From contig JALGZK010000004.1 in assembly GCA_025774935.1 (NCBI GenBank), forward strand, positions 189,654-253,653: DNA of 64,000 nucleotides, in the 5' to 3' direction. Position 1 is the first letter of the stretch. Every line of letters begins with the position of its first letter. The notes under the pieces were generated by a model, which was given only the letters and a program-made list of their open reading frames with translations, was not told the origin of the DNA and made no database searches. Below are positions 19,416 through 27,630 of this stretch, piece after piece. This stretch comes from a bacterium. GTDB lineage: Bacteria > Joyebacterota > Joyebacteria > Joyebacterales > Joyebacteraceae. The position numbers were made by a program, and so were the translations under genes.

Positions 19416-19514
19416 CCGCCCGGCAGGGAGGTGGCCGCCGGCATGTCGGGAGGCGGGTCGGGAGCCGCCCACGGACGGGCCGCGGCTGCGCGTTGCGGGA
19501 GAGGAACGGGAAGC

Positions 19515-19979
19515 GTGAGGGCTCTCCTTCAGAGAGTATCGCGCGGGAGCGTGACCGTCGACGGACGCACGGTCGGTGAGATCTCGACCGGGCTCGTCGT
19601 CCTCCTGGGAATCGCCGAGGGCGACGGCGAGGAGGAGGCGCGCTGGCTCGTGAGGAAGATGGTCGAGCTCCGGATCTTCGAGGACGAAGAAGGCAGGATG
19701 AACCTCTCGCTCGCTGACGTTCAGGGGGAGGTCCTGCTCGTCTCGCAGTTCACGCTCCTGGCGGACACGCGGAAGGGCAGGCGTCCGAGCTTCACGCGCG
19801 CCGCCCCGCCGGACGTAGGGGAGGCGCTCTACCGCAGGACCGCAGATCTCCTTCGTGAGGAAGGGATCGAGGTCGCGACGGGAGAGTTCGGGGCGCGAAT
19901 GCTCGTCGAGATCCGGAACGAGGGGCCGGTGACGATACTCCTCGACTCGAACGACCGGAGCCGGTCGCGGTCGGCATGA
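19515..19979 (+). CDS. dtd: D-aminoacyl-tRNA deacylase
   Basis: The 154-residue enzyme removes D-amino acids (and glycine mischarged on tRNA-Ala) from tRNA. Family motifs are the N-terminus VRALLQRVSRGSVTVDG, the active-site SQFTLLADTRKGRRPSFTRA, and NEGPVTILLDS, which corresponds to the NxGPxT chiral-proofreading motif. The GTG at 19515 gives the family's standard N-terminus and length; the open frame upstream is not conserved. Its stop overlaps the next ATG (ATGA at 19976), suggesting coupling with the Maf protein. Placement after relA/spoT is a common gene order. Confidence 0.95.
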   Translation: MRALLQRVSRGSVTVDGRTVGEISTGLVVLLGIAEGDGEEEARWLVRKMVELRIFEDEEGRMNLSLADVQGEVLLVSQFTLLADTRKGRRPSFTRAAPPDVGEALYRRTADLLREEGIEVATGEFGARMLVEIRNEGPVTILLDSNDRSRSRSA

Positions 19980-20647
19980 GCCGACGGAGGAGAACGGTGG
20001 TCTGCACGCTTCTGAACGGTCTCATCGACGAGACGCCGGTGATCCTCGGGTCCCGGTCGCCCAGGCGGGCGCGGATCCTCGAAGGTCTCGACGTCGAGTT
20101 CACGATCGACCGGCCGTCGGTCGAGGAACTCGCTGTCGAGGGCGAGACGCCGGAGGACCACGTGGCGAGGCTGTCGCGCGAGAAGGCGCTCGATGTCTCC
20201 GGACGCCACGAGCGCGGCACGCTGATCGCGGCAGACACGATCGTCCTCCTCGACGGCAGGGTGCTCGGGAAGCCTGCTGACCCAGGCGACGCCATCCGGA
20301 TGCTCACCGCGCTTCGGGGGCGCTGGCACGAAGTGCTCACGGGCGTGACGGTCGTGCGCTGCTCCGACGGCGGGAACGCGACCGGGGTGGAGCGGACGCG
20401 CGTGCTCTTCCGCCGGCTCACCGACGCGGAGATCGTCGGCTACGTGGGGTGTGGCGAACCTCTCGACAAGGCGGGTGCCTACGCGATCCAGGACTGCGGC
20501 GCGGCCGTCGTCGAGCGCGTCGAGGGGTGCTTCTACAACGTGGTCGGCCTGCCCGTGGCGCGGCTCTGCCGCGCGCTCGAGGAACTTCGGGCGGGACACG
20601 CGGGAGGCTCGCCGGAGCGGACAGATCCGGGCGGGAGGACACGATGA
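19976..20647 (+). CDS. maf: Maf-like nucleotide pyrophosphatase
   Basis: The 223-residue protein is a Maf/YhdE house-cleaning enzyme that hydrolyses nucleoside triphosphates such as dTTP, UTP or modified pyrimidine nucleotides. The N-terminal substrate loop appears as ILGSRSPRRARIL, the Asp of ADTIVLLDGRVLGKP fits the catalytic/metal site, and GCFYNVVGLPVARL is the conserved C-terminal motif. About 18 residues precede the usual start, so an internal start at the GTG of VILGS is possible, but the ATGA overlap with dtd favours the given start. Its end overlaps mtnA by the same arrangement. Confidence 0.92.
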   Translation: MSRRRRTVVCTLLNGLIDETPVILGSRSPRRARILEGLDVEFTIDRPSVEELAVEGETPEDHVARLSREKALDVSGRHERGTLIAADTIVLLDGRVLGKPADPGDAIRMLTALRGRWHEVLTGVTVVRCSDGGNATGVERTRVLFRRLTDAEIVGYVGCGEPLDKAGAYAIQDCGAAVVERVEGCFYNVVGLPVARLCRALEELRAGHAGGSPERTDPGGRTR

Positions 20648-21729
20648 ACCTGAAGACTCCCCTCATGACGATCGAGTGGCTCGGTGATCGCGTGAGGCTC
20701 ATCGATCAGACGAGACTCCCGCGTGAGCTCGTGCGGAAGGAGACGTCCGACTTCCGCGAGATCGCGGAGAGCATCAGGCGCCTCGAGGTCAGGGGCGCTC
20801 CGGCGATCGGCGTGGCGGGAGCGATGGGTATCGCGCTGGCGGCCCTCGAGAGCGATGCCTCCGATCGTGAGGGGTTCGGTCGAGACGTGCGCGGGGCGGC
20901 GGAGCTCCTGGCCGCGACGCGCCCGACCGCGGTGAACCTCGCGTGGGCCGTCGACAGGATGCTCGAGGCGCTCGACGACGCGCTCGGCGAGAGGACGGGC
21001 GGCGACGGTCGCGCGCGCATCGACGCGGCGAAGGCGCGGCTCGTCGACGAAGCGCTTGCGATCTTCGAGGAGGACCGCGAGCTCTCGCGGAGGATCGGCG
21101 AGCACGGCGCGGCGCTCATCGAGGACGGGGACGTCGTGCTCACCCACTGCAACGCCGGAGGGCTCGCGACGGCCGAACGGGGCACAGCCCTCGCCGTCGT
21201 CTACGCCGCCGTTGAACAGGGGAAGAGCGTGAGGGTCTTCGCGGACGAGACGCGTCCGCTCCTTCAGGGTGCGCGGCTCACCGCCTGGGAGCTCGCGGAG
21301 CGCGGCATCGACGTCACCGTCATCTGCGACAGCGCTGCGGCATCCGCCATGGCGAAGGGCTGGATCGACAAGGTCATCGTCGGCGCAGACCGCATCGCGG
21401 GCAACGGCGACGTCGCGAACAAGATCGGGACGTTTCCGCTGGCGCTCGCCGCGCGCCAGCACGGCGTGCCGTTCTACGTGGCAGCGCCCTACTCGACCCT
21501 CGACCTCGGCCTCGGGAGCGGCGCGCAGATACCGATCGAGGAGAGGGACCCCGAGGAAGTGACCACGGTTCAGGGAGTCCGGACCGCTCCGGAGGGCGCC
21601 AGGGCCTGGAATCCCGCTTTCGACGTGACTCCCGCTTATCTTGTGACCGCGATCATCACCGACGCGGGGGTCTTCCGGCCGCCGTACGTCGAGTCGCTCG
21701 GCGCTGGCAAGGACCACGACGGGCCTTGA
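20644..21729 (+). CDS. mtnA: S-methyl-5-thioribose-1-phosphate isomerase
   Basis: The 361-residue enzyme converts methylthioribose-1-phosphate to methylthioribulose-1-phosphate in methionine salvage. It shows RGAPAIGVAGAMG near residue 50, the catalytic Cys169 in LTHCNAGGLAT, and the catalytic Asp in GADRIAGNGDVANKIGT, which distinguish MtnA from the eIF2B-alpha relatives. The ATG is fixed by overlap with the maf stop (ATGA at 20644-20647). No other methionine-salvage gene is in the window, so the rest of the pathway must be elsewhere or the enzyme may serve a truncated salvage shunt. The rplM promoter overlaps its last codons. Confidence 0.94.
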   Translation: MNLKTPLMTIEWLGDRVRLIDQTRLPRELVRKETSDFREIAESIRRLEVRGAPAIGVAGAMGIALAALESDASDREGFGRDVRGAAELLAATRPTAVNLAWAVDRMLEALDDALGERTGGDGRARIDAAKARLVDEALAIFEEDRELSRRIGEHGAALIEDGDVVLTHCNAGGLATAERGTALAVVYAAVEQGKSVRVFADETRPLLQGARLTAWELAERGIDVTVICDSAAASAMAKGWIDKVIVGADRIAGNGDVANKIGTFPLALAARQHGVPFYVAAPYSTLDLGLGSGAQIPIEERDPEEVTTVQGVRTAPEGARAWNPAFDVTPAYLVTAIITDAGVFRPPYVESLGAGKDHDGP

Positions 21730-21754
21730 CAGCCCATAGGCCCGTTGCTAAACT
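21726..21754 (+). promoter_or_regulatory. Promoter of the rplM-rpsI-rpsB operon
   Basis: TTGACA at 21726-21731, overlapping the mtnA stop codon, is separated by 17 nt from TAAACT at 21749-21754. The transcript would carry a leader of about 135 nt before rplM. No ribosomal-protein autoregulatory structure could be identified by eye in that leader. Confidence 0.72.
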
Positions 21755-21898
21755 AACTAGTTCTGACCGCACGAGTTGCGGGCCGCGGAGCGGGTCGCGC
21801 CGGAGAGGCGTACGCCCCGGGCCCGGTACGGTATGGTCCGTCGCGATTCAGCGCGCCGGAGCGCGAGGCGGTCGGTTACGTGCAAAGCGGAGGAGAGG

Positions 21899-22327
21899 AT
21901 GTCGACACACGTCACCAAACCGTCGGAGATCGAGAGGCGGCACTACCTCGTGGACGCCGACGGGAAGATCCTGGGAAGACTCGCGTCGCAGGTGGCGCAG
22001 CTCCTGCGGGGGAAGGGGAAGGTCAACTACTCCCCCCACCTCGACACCGGGGATCACGTCATCATCGTGAACGCGGCGAAGATCGAGCTCACGGGGAAGA
22101 AGCTGGAGTCAAAAACCTACTTCAGCCACAGCGGCCACCCAGGCGGGGCGAAGTACGTGAAGATGAGCAAGCTCATGGAGACGAGGCCGCAGGAAGTGGT
22201 CAGGCGCGCCGTCAAGGGGATGCTTCCCAAGGGCCCGCTCGGAAGGAAGATGCTGAAGAAGCTCAGGGTCTACGCCGGTCCCGAGCATCCGCACCAGGCG
22301 CAGCGGCCGGAGCCGTTCGAGGTCTGA
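21899..22327 (+). CDS. rplM: 50S ribosomal protein L13
   Basis: The 142-residue protein binds 23S rRNA domains early in 50S assembly. Family landmarks are RRHYLVDADGKILGRLASQV, the segment SGHPGG, and GMLPKGPLGRKMLKKLRVYAG followed by HPHQAQRPE. The ATG at 21899 has GGAGGAGAGG immediately upstream; longer in-frame extensions are not conserved. It is followed by rpsI after 55 nt, the nearly universal L13-S9 pair. Confidence 0.98.
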   Translation: MSTHVTKPSEIERRHYLVDADGKILGRLASQVAQLLRGKGKVNYSPHLDTGDHVIIVNAAKIELTGKKLESKTYFSHSGHPGGAKYVKMSKLMETRPQEVVRRAVKGMLPKGPLGRKMLKKLRVYAGPEHPHQAQRPEPFEV

Positions 22328-22382
22328 GTGGACCGCCGCCCCGATCGGGGGCGCCGTATGAAGACGAGAAGAGGAGTTCCGG

Positions 22383-22772
22383 ATGGCAACAGATTTTCAC
22401 GCAGTCGGTAGGCGGAAGGAGTCGATTGCGAGGGTGAGGCTCGTGCCGGGCACCGGTCAGCGGACCGTGAACGGCAAGGCGATCGACGACTACTTCCCTC
22501 GTGCGACGATGATCGACATGATCCTCAAGCCGCTCGAGATCACCTCGACTTCCGACAGGTACGACGTGCACGCGAACGTGGCGGGCGGGGGCGTCACCGG
22601 CCAGGCCGGTGCCGTGCGTCTGGGGATCGCTCGCGCGCTCGTCAAGGTGGACGAGAGCTACAGGAAGCCTCTCAAGCAGGTCGGCCTCATGACCAGGGAT
22701 CCGCGGATGAAGGAGCGGAAGAAGTACGGTCAGAAGGGCGCGCGGAAGAGGTTCCAGTTCTCGAAGAGGTAG
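22383..22772 (+). CDS. rpsI: 30S ribosomal protein S9
   Basis: The 129-residue protein has the conserved start [21 protein letters not shown] and the C-terminal [14 protein letters not shown] tail, whose last residues reach the P-site tRNA anticodon on the ribosome. GGAGTTCCGG precedes the ATG. Length is standard. The 164 nt between it and rpsB contain no clear terminator. Confidence 0.98.
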   Translation: MATDFHAVGRRKESIARVRLVPGTGQRTVNGKAIDDYFPRATMIDMILKPLEITSTSDRYDVHANVAGGGVTGQAGAVRLGIARALVKVDESYRKPLKQVGLMTRDPRMKERKKYGQKGARKRFQFSKR

Positions 22773-22936
22773 CAGTACCTAATCCCGGGCGACGCGGGTT
22801 CACCGCGGTCGTCGCGGGAAATCCACACGCGGTTGGATCGGTGCCGGGGGTCCGTCGAGAACCCTCCCGGGTGAGGCGGCCGGCGCCGGGACGAAGACCG
22901 CGGAGGCAGAACCGTTTGAAGGAGGTAGGATCCGGC

Positions 22937-23728
22937 ATGGCCAACCCCGACATGAACGCGCTGCTCGAGGCAGGTGTCCACTTCGGACACCAGACCCACC
23001 GTTGGAATCCCAAGATGCGGCCCTTCATCTTCATGAAGCGCAATGGGATCCACATCATCGATCTCGCCAAGACGCTCACCTGCATGGAGAAGGCCAGGGA
23101 GGCCATCACCGACGCCGTCAAGCGCGGTGACAAGGTCCTCTTCGTATGCACGAAGCGCCAGGGCCAGTCGATCGTCAGAGAAGAGGCAACCCGCTGCGGC
23201 ATGAGCTTCGTCACCGAGCGCTGGCTCGGCGGAACCCTCACGAACCTGAGGACCATCCGGCAGAGCGTGAGAAGGCTCGAGGAGATCGAGCACATGGCGG
23301 AGGACGGGACGTACGACCTGCTCTCCAAGAAGGAAGTCCTCCACCACGAGAGGGAGAAGGCGAAGCTCCTCCGCGTCCTCGACGGCATCCGCACGATGGA
23401 CCGGAAGCCCGGGCTCGTCTTCATCGTCGACACGCGCAAGGAGAAGATCGCGCTCAACGAGGCAAACAAGCTCGACATCCCCATCGTCGGTGTCTGTGAC
23501 ACAAACTCCGATCCGGAGCTCGTTCAGTTCCCGATTCCCGGGAACGACGACGCGCTCAGGTCGATCAGGCTTTTCGCCGCGTTCGCGGCAGACACCGTGC
23601 TGGACGGCAAGGCGCGCGAGCTCGAGGGGCGCGACGCCGTCGAGCCGGAGGCGACCGGGGCGCCGGAAGCCGCCGCGCCGGAGGCCGAGGCACCCGAGGC
23701 CACAGCGCCGGAGTCGGTGGAAGCCTGA
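22937..23728 (+). CDS. rpsB: 30S ribosomal protein S2
   Basis: The 263-residue protein starts MANPDMNALLEAGVHFGHQT, the S2 signature, and contains ERWLGGTLTNLRTI and PIVGVCDTNSDPELVQFPIP. It sits on the 30S platform and helps recruit S1. The ATG follows AAGGAGGTAGG at about 8 nt. The last 35 residues form a low-complexity tail rich in Ala, Pro and Glu (EATGAPEAAAPEAEAPEATA), longer than in E. coli. tsf follows 67 nt later, the conserved rpsB-tsf order. Confidence 0.98.
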   Translation: MANPDMNALLEAGVHFGHQTHRWNPKMRPFIFMKRNGIHIIDLAKTLTCMEKAREAITDAVKRGDKVLFVCTKRQGQSIVREEATRCGMSFVTERWLGGTLTNLRTIRQSVRRLEEIEHMAEDGTYDLLSKKEVLHHEREKAKLLRVLDGIRTMDRKPGLVFIVDTRKEKIALNEANKLDIPIVGVCDTNSDPELVQFPIPGNDDALRSIRLFAAFAADTVLDGKARELEGRDAVEPEATGAPEAAAPEAEAPEATAPESVEA

Positions 23729-23795
23729 CCGACGACGAGCAGCGGGCCCGTTCACACCGAATCGATTCCGACAGACCGAAGGCATGGAGAGACGC

Positions 23796-24434
23796 ATGGA
23801 GATCAGTGCAGCACAGGTCAAGGAGCTGAGGGAGAAGACCGGAGCCGGCATCATGGACTGCAAGGCCGCCCTCGCCGAGACGAGCGGCGACGTTGAAGGA
23901 GCGGTCGACTACCTGAGGAAGTCGGGCATCCTGAAGGCGGCGAAGAAGGCGAGCCGGGCGACGGGCGAGGGGCTCATCGCGTCGTACGTCCACGCGGGAG
24001 CGAAGCTCGCGGTCCTCGTCGAGATCAACTGCGAGACCGACTTCGTCGCGCGGACCGACCAGTTCCAGGCGTTCGCTAAGGACATCGCGATGCACATCGC
24101 GGCACAGAACCCGCTCGTGGTGAGCAGGGAGGAGCTGGCCGCTGACGTGCTCGAGAGGGAGAAGCAGATCTACCGGGAGCAGGCCGCCGCGTCGGGGAAG
24201 CCGGAGAAGATCATGGACAAGATCGTCGACGGCCGCATCGAGAAGTACTACTCCGAGGTCTGCCTGCTCGAGCAGCCGTTCGTCAAGGACACCGACGTCA
24301 CCGTCGAGGACCTGGTCAAGCAGACGATCGCGAGTCTGGGAGAGAACATCCGCGTCCGACGCTTCGTGAGAATGAAGCTCGGCGATACGATCCCGGTCGA
24401 GGAGAAGCCTGCCTCTGATGGCTGCTGCGCGTAG
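23796..24434 (+). CDS. tsf: Elongation factor Ts (short form)
   Basis: The 212-residue protein recycles EF-Tu-GDP. It has the N-terminal UBA-like domain (AAQVKELREKTGAGIMDCKA, LAETSGDVEGAVDYLRKSG) and the core motif VEINCETDFVAR that contacts EF-Tu. It lacks the second half of the core found in the 283-residue E. coli protein, matching the short Thermus-like type. ATG 23796 has GGAGAG four bases upstream; ATG 23784 is an alternative. The gene overlaps pyrH by 17 nt. It ends GCCA, with two adjacent cysteines. Confidence 0.96.
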   Translation: MEISAAQVKELREKTGAGIMDCKAALAETSGDVEGAVDYLRKSGILKAAKKASRATGEGLIASYVHAGAKLAVLVEINCETDFVARTDQFQAFAKDIAMHIAAQNPLVVSREELAADVLEREKQIYREQAAASGKPEKIMDKIVDGRIEKYYSEVCLLEQPFVKDTDVTVEDLVKQTIASLGENIRVRRFVRMKLGDTIPVEEKPASDGCCA

Positions 24435-25134
24435 ACGTGTCGTCCTGAAGGTGAGCGGTGAAGCGCTCTCGGGCGACGGAGGTGCGCCGATCTCCCGCGA
24501 GGCCGCAGGTCTCCTGGCGGGGGAGATCAAGGCCGCGGCCGACACCGGGACCGAGATCGGAGTGGTCATCGGCGGCGGCAACATCCTCCGCGGAGTGACC
24601 GTCGCGCGGGGAGGGAGCGAGAGGCTCACCGCCGACTTCATGGGGATGCTCGCGACCGTCCTGAACGGTCTCGCCCTCCGGAGCGCGCTTTCGGAAGCGG
24701 GCCAGGACGCGGTCGTGATGAGTGCGATGCCGACCGGCCGCGCGGCCGAGCTGTACGACCACGAGCAGGCCGACCGACACCTGGCGGCCGGGAAGGTCGT
24801 GATCTTCACGGCCGGCACCGGGAACCCGTTCTTCAGCACCGACACGGCGGCGGCGCTCCGCGCGGCCGAGCTGGGCGCGGACGCGCTGCTCAAGGCCACC
24901 AAGGTCGACGGCGTCTACGACGCCGATCCTCTGGAACACCCAGAAGCCAAGCGCTACGACGAGCTCACCTATCTCGAGGCCATCGAGAAGCGGCTCGGAG
25001 TGATGGACCTCACGGCGATATCGCTGGCCCGCGAACAGGGCCTCCCGATCGTCGTCTTCGCCCTCACCGGTACCGGGAACATCGCCCGGGCGGCTCGGGG
25101 CGAGTCGATTGGAACCTGTGTCAAGGGAGGGTAG
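24418..25134 (+). CDS. pyrH: Uridylate kinase
   Basis: The 238-residue hexameric kinase phosphorylates UMP to UDP. Motifs of the amino-acid-kinase fold are VLKVSGEALSGDGG at the N-terminus, GVVIGGGNILRG, and TGNPFFSTDTAAALRAAELGADALLKATKVDGVYDADP. Length is typical. Its start lies inside the end of tsf, so the two are probably translationally coupled. The stop TAG at 25132-25134 abuts frr. Confidence 0.98.
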   Translation: MAAARRRVVLKVSGEALSGDGGAPISREAAGLLAGEIKAAADTGTEIGVVIGGGNILRGVTVARGGSERLTADFMGMLATVLNGLALRSALSEAGQDAVVMSAMPTGRAAELYDHEQADRHLAAGKVVIFTAGTGNPFFSTDTAAALRAAELGADALLKATKVDGVYDADPLEHPEAKRYDELTYLEAIEKRLGVMDLTAISLAREQGLPIVVFALTGTGNIARAARGESIGTCVKGG

Positions 25135-25136
25135 TG

Positions 25137-25694
25137 ATGGACGAGCTCTTCCGCGATGCCGAAGAGAGAATGGCGAAGGCAGTCGAGTCGGTGAAACGTG
25201 AGTTCGCCAGGATCAGAACGGGGAAGGCGACGGTCTCGCTCCTCGACGGCGTCAGGGTCGAGTACTACGGGAACGCCGTACCGCTCAGGCAGGTTGCCAA
25301 CATCAGCGTCCCCGAGGCGAGACTCCTGGTGGTTCAGCCGTGGGACAAGAAGGTCATCGGCGACATCGAGAAGGCGATCCTGGCGGCCGACCTGGGCCTC
25401 AATCCCTCGAGTGACGGGCACCTCATCCGTGTGCCGATCCCTCCGCTGACCGAGGAGCGCCGGAAGGAGATGGTCCGGTACGTGCACAAGCTCGCGGAGG
25501 AGGGCCGCATCGCGGTCAGGAACATCAGGCGGGACGTGAACGAGACACTCAAGAAGAAGCAGAAGGACGGGGAGATCTCCGAGGACGAGTTCCACCGCGC
25601 TCACGACAAGACCGTCCAGGACATGACGGACGAGAGGGTCCGCGAGGTCGACCAGATCCTCAAGGCGAAGGAAGAAGAACTGATGGAGGTCTAG
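25137..25694 (+). CDS. frr: Ribosome recycling factor
   Basis: The 185-residue factor splits post-termination ribosomes together with EF-G. The sequence FARIRTGKATVSLLDGVRVEYYG and the loop IRVPIPPLTEERRKEMVRYV are diagnostic; the triple-helix arms follow. ATG 25137 is chosen with GGAGGG upstream; the overlapping GTG at 25134 would add one residue. It continues the rpsB-tsf-pyrH-frr cluster. Confidence 0.98.
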   Translation: MDELFRDAEERMAKAVESVKREFARIRTGKATVSLLDGVRVEYYGNAVPLRQVANISVPEARLLVVQPWDKKVIGDIEKAILAADLGLNPSSDGHLIRVPIPPLTEERRKEMVRYVHKLAEEGRIAVRNIRRDVNETLKKKQKDGEISEDEFHRAHDKTVQDMTDERVREVDQILKAKEEELMEV

Positions 25695-25740
25695 CCGGAG
25701 GGCTAGGCGTGACGGTCAGCCGTACCAGGGAGGTAGTAAA

Positions 25741-25911
25741 GTGGCCTACGTGATTTCAGACGAGTGCACCGCATGCGGCGTGTGCCAGAGCTCGTGCCCC
25801 GTCGAGGCGATCGCTGAGGGCGACCCGAAGTACATCATCGACCCCGACGCCTGCACCGACTGCGGTCTGTGCGCGGAGGAGTGCCCGTTCGACGCCATCA
25901 GCCAGGGCTAG
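25741..25911 (+). CDS. 2[4Fe-4S] ferredoxin
   Basis: This 56-residue protein is a complete bacterial-type ferredoxin for low-potential electron transfer. The first cluster motif is C9-x2-C12-x2-C15-x3-C19-P and the second C38-x2-C41-x2-C44-x3-C48-P, each site followed by (V/F)-(E/D)-A-I. Start is GTG at 25741 with GGGAGGTAG upstream. The gene is inserted between frr and uppS, genes that are otherwise contiguous in many bacteria, and is followed at once by a terminator. Its partner is not in the window; low-potential electrons for the isoprenoid pathway or a fermentative oxidoreductase are both possible. Confidence 0.95.
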   Translation: MAYVISDECTACGVCQSSCPVEAIAEGDPKYIIDPDACTDCGLCAEECPFDAISQG

Positions 25912-25942
25912 CCGGCGGCGCCGGGCAGGGAATCACCCGGAC

Positions 25943-25978
25943 GAGGACGGCTGGCGAGCGCCCGCCGTCCTCCTCTTT
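25943..25978 (+). terminator. Intrinsic terminator after the ferredoxin gene
   Basis: GAGGACGGC at 25943-25951 pairs with GCCGTCCTC at 25964-25972, with further GGC/GCC pairing inside, followed by CTCTTT. It would end the rplM-to-ferredoxin transcript and separate it from uppS. The T-run is short. Confidence 0.6.
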
Positions 25979-26007
25979 CCGGGGACCGAGCTTCGAGGGA
26001 GACGGCG

Positions 26008-26781
26008 ATGGCGCGTAAAACGGAGAAGGACCTCGCACGGGCCCTGACCCGCGTCCCGGAGTCGCTTCCGGGACACGTTGCCATCATCATGGATGGGAAC
26101 GGGCGCTGGGCGCGGCGTCGCGGGCTTCCGAGGATTGCCGGGCACGCCGCCGGGCGCGGCGTCGTCCGCGACATCGTCATCGCGAGCTCCGAGCTCGGGC
26201 TCAAGGAGCTCACGCTCTACACGTTCTCGATGGAGAACTGGCGGAGGCCCCGCACGGAGGTCTCCGCCTTGATGCATCTGCTCGACCAGACGCTCAAGGA
26301 GCAGGTCGAGGAGATGGACCTGAACAACGTGACGCTCCGAGCGCTGGGACGACTCGAGCTGCTTCCTAAGTACGCCCGATCCCGAGTCGACAAGTCGATC
26401 GAGCGGCTCTCCCGGAATGACGGCCTCAAGCTGAACATCGCCCTCTCCTACGGAGGGCGGACCGAGATCCTGGACGCCGTGCGCCAGATCGCCTCGCGGA
26501 TCGAGGCGGGAGAGATACGCGCCGCCGACATCGACGAGGACCTCCTCAGGAGCTTCTTCTACCTGCCCGACCTGTCTGATCCCGACCTTCTCATCAGGAC
26601 CAGCGGAGAGCTCAGGATCAGCAACTTCCTCATCTGGCAGATCGCGTACTCGGAGATTCACGTGACAGACGTGCTGTGGCCGGACTTCCGGCGAAAGCAT
26701 CTCTACGAGGCGATCGACGCCTACCGGAAGCGCGACCGGAGGTTCGGCGGCGTCGCCGCGCCTGCGAGCGGAGGGCGGTAG
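26008..26781 (+). CDS. uppS: Isoprenyl transferase (undecaprenyl diphosphate synthase)
   Basis: The 257-residue cis-prenyltransferase adds isopentenyl units to farnesyl diphosphate to make the C55 lipid carrier for cell-wall and O-antigen precursors. The active-site motif is IMDGNGRWARRRGLPRIAGH with catalytic D29; TLYTFSMENWRRP and LLIRTSGELRISNFLIWQIAYSE are also conserved. The start is ATG 26008. It begins 36 nt after the terminator stem and heads the uppS-cdsA-dxr-rseP run. Confidence 0.97.
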   Translation: MARKTEKDLARALTRVPESLPGHVAIIMDGNGRWARRRGLPRIAGHAAGRGVVRDIVIASSELGLKELTLYTFSMENWRRPRTEVSALMHLLDQTLKEQVEEMDLNNVTLRALGRLELLPKYARSRVDKSIERLSRNDGLKLNIALSYGGRTEILDAVRQIASRIEAGEIRAADIDEDLLRSFFYLPDLSDPDLLIRTSGELRISNFLIWQIAYSEIHVTDVLWPDFRRKHLYEAIDAYRKRDRRFGGVAAPASGGR

Positions 26782-26784
26782 GGC

Positions 26785-27618
26785 ATGGCCCGCACACCCA
26801 GACAGCTCGGGATGCGTCTCCTGACGGCGGCGTTCGGAGTGCCGGCGGCCATCGTCTGCTCGCTGGTGGGCGGGATCCCGTTTCTGCTCGCGGTCAACCT
26901 GGTCATCGGTGTCGGTCTCTTCGAGTTCTACCGCATGATGGAGGCGAAGGGGATCCGTCCGTTCAAGACTGTCGGAGTCCTCGCTGGACTCGTCGTCGCC
27001 TGGTACGTCTACTTCCAGGGCGGCGTCTTCTCGAGCCTCTTCATCACGATCGTCCTCCTCGCGGTCATGGTGCTCGAGCTCTTCAGGAGGGACGGGGATC
27101 TCGCGGTCTTCCACATCTCGACGACCCTGTTCGGGATCTTCTACATCGCGTGGCTCGGAAGCCACATCATCCTGCTCAGGAAGCTCGGCGAGGAGTACGT
27201 GGGGGGTGACTTCGGCGGGCACTTCGTCATCCTCGCGTTCGCCATCGCGTGGCTCGCGGACACGGGCGCGTATTTCTTCGGGAACGCGTTCGGGAAACGC
27301 AAGCTCATGCCGCGCGTGAGCCCAGGCAAGTCCGTCGAGGGCGCGATCGGGGGCGTCTTCCTCGGGCTCGTGGCCGCCTTCGTCATGAAGCTCACGTTCC
27401 TTCCCATGCTGTCGTACCTCGACGCGTGCGTCCTTGGTCTCGTGGGCGGGGTGGCGGCGGCCCTGGGGGACCTCGTCGAGTCCCTGATGAAGCGAGACGT
27501 GAAGATAAAGGACACTTCGCGGGCGCTGCCGGGCCACGGCGGGATGCTCGACAGATTCGACAGCGTGCTCTTCGTAGCGCCGCTGGTCTACTACTACCTC
27601 CGGTTCCTCGTCGTGTAA
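26785..27618 (+). CDS. cdsA: Phosphatidate cytidylyltransferase
   Basis: The 277-residue integral membrane enzyme converts phosphatidic acid plus CTP to CDP-diacylglycerol. Several hydrophobic segments are visible, including residues near 15-40 and 60-110. The family motifs are RVSPGKSVEGAIGG and, near the C-terminus, DTSRALPGHGGMLDRFDS. The length matches CdsA. It begins 3 nt after uppS, in the typical uppS-cdsA-dxr-rseP order. Confidence 0.97.
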   Translation: MARTPRQLGMRLLTAAFGVPAAIVCSLVGGIPFLLAVNLVIGVGLFEFYRMMEAKGIRPFKTVGVLAGLVVAWYVYFQGGVFSSLFITIVLLAVMVLELFRRDGDLAVFHISTTLFGIFYIAWLGSHIILLRKLGEEYVGGDFGGHFVILAFAIAWLADTGAYFFGNAFGKRKLMPRVSPGKSVEGAIGGVFLGLVAAFVMKLTFLPMLSYLDACVLGLVGGVAAALGDLVESLMKRDVKIKDTSRALPGHGGMLDRFDSVLFVAPLVYYYLRFLVV

Positions 27619-27630
27619 GGAAGGACGCCG

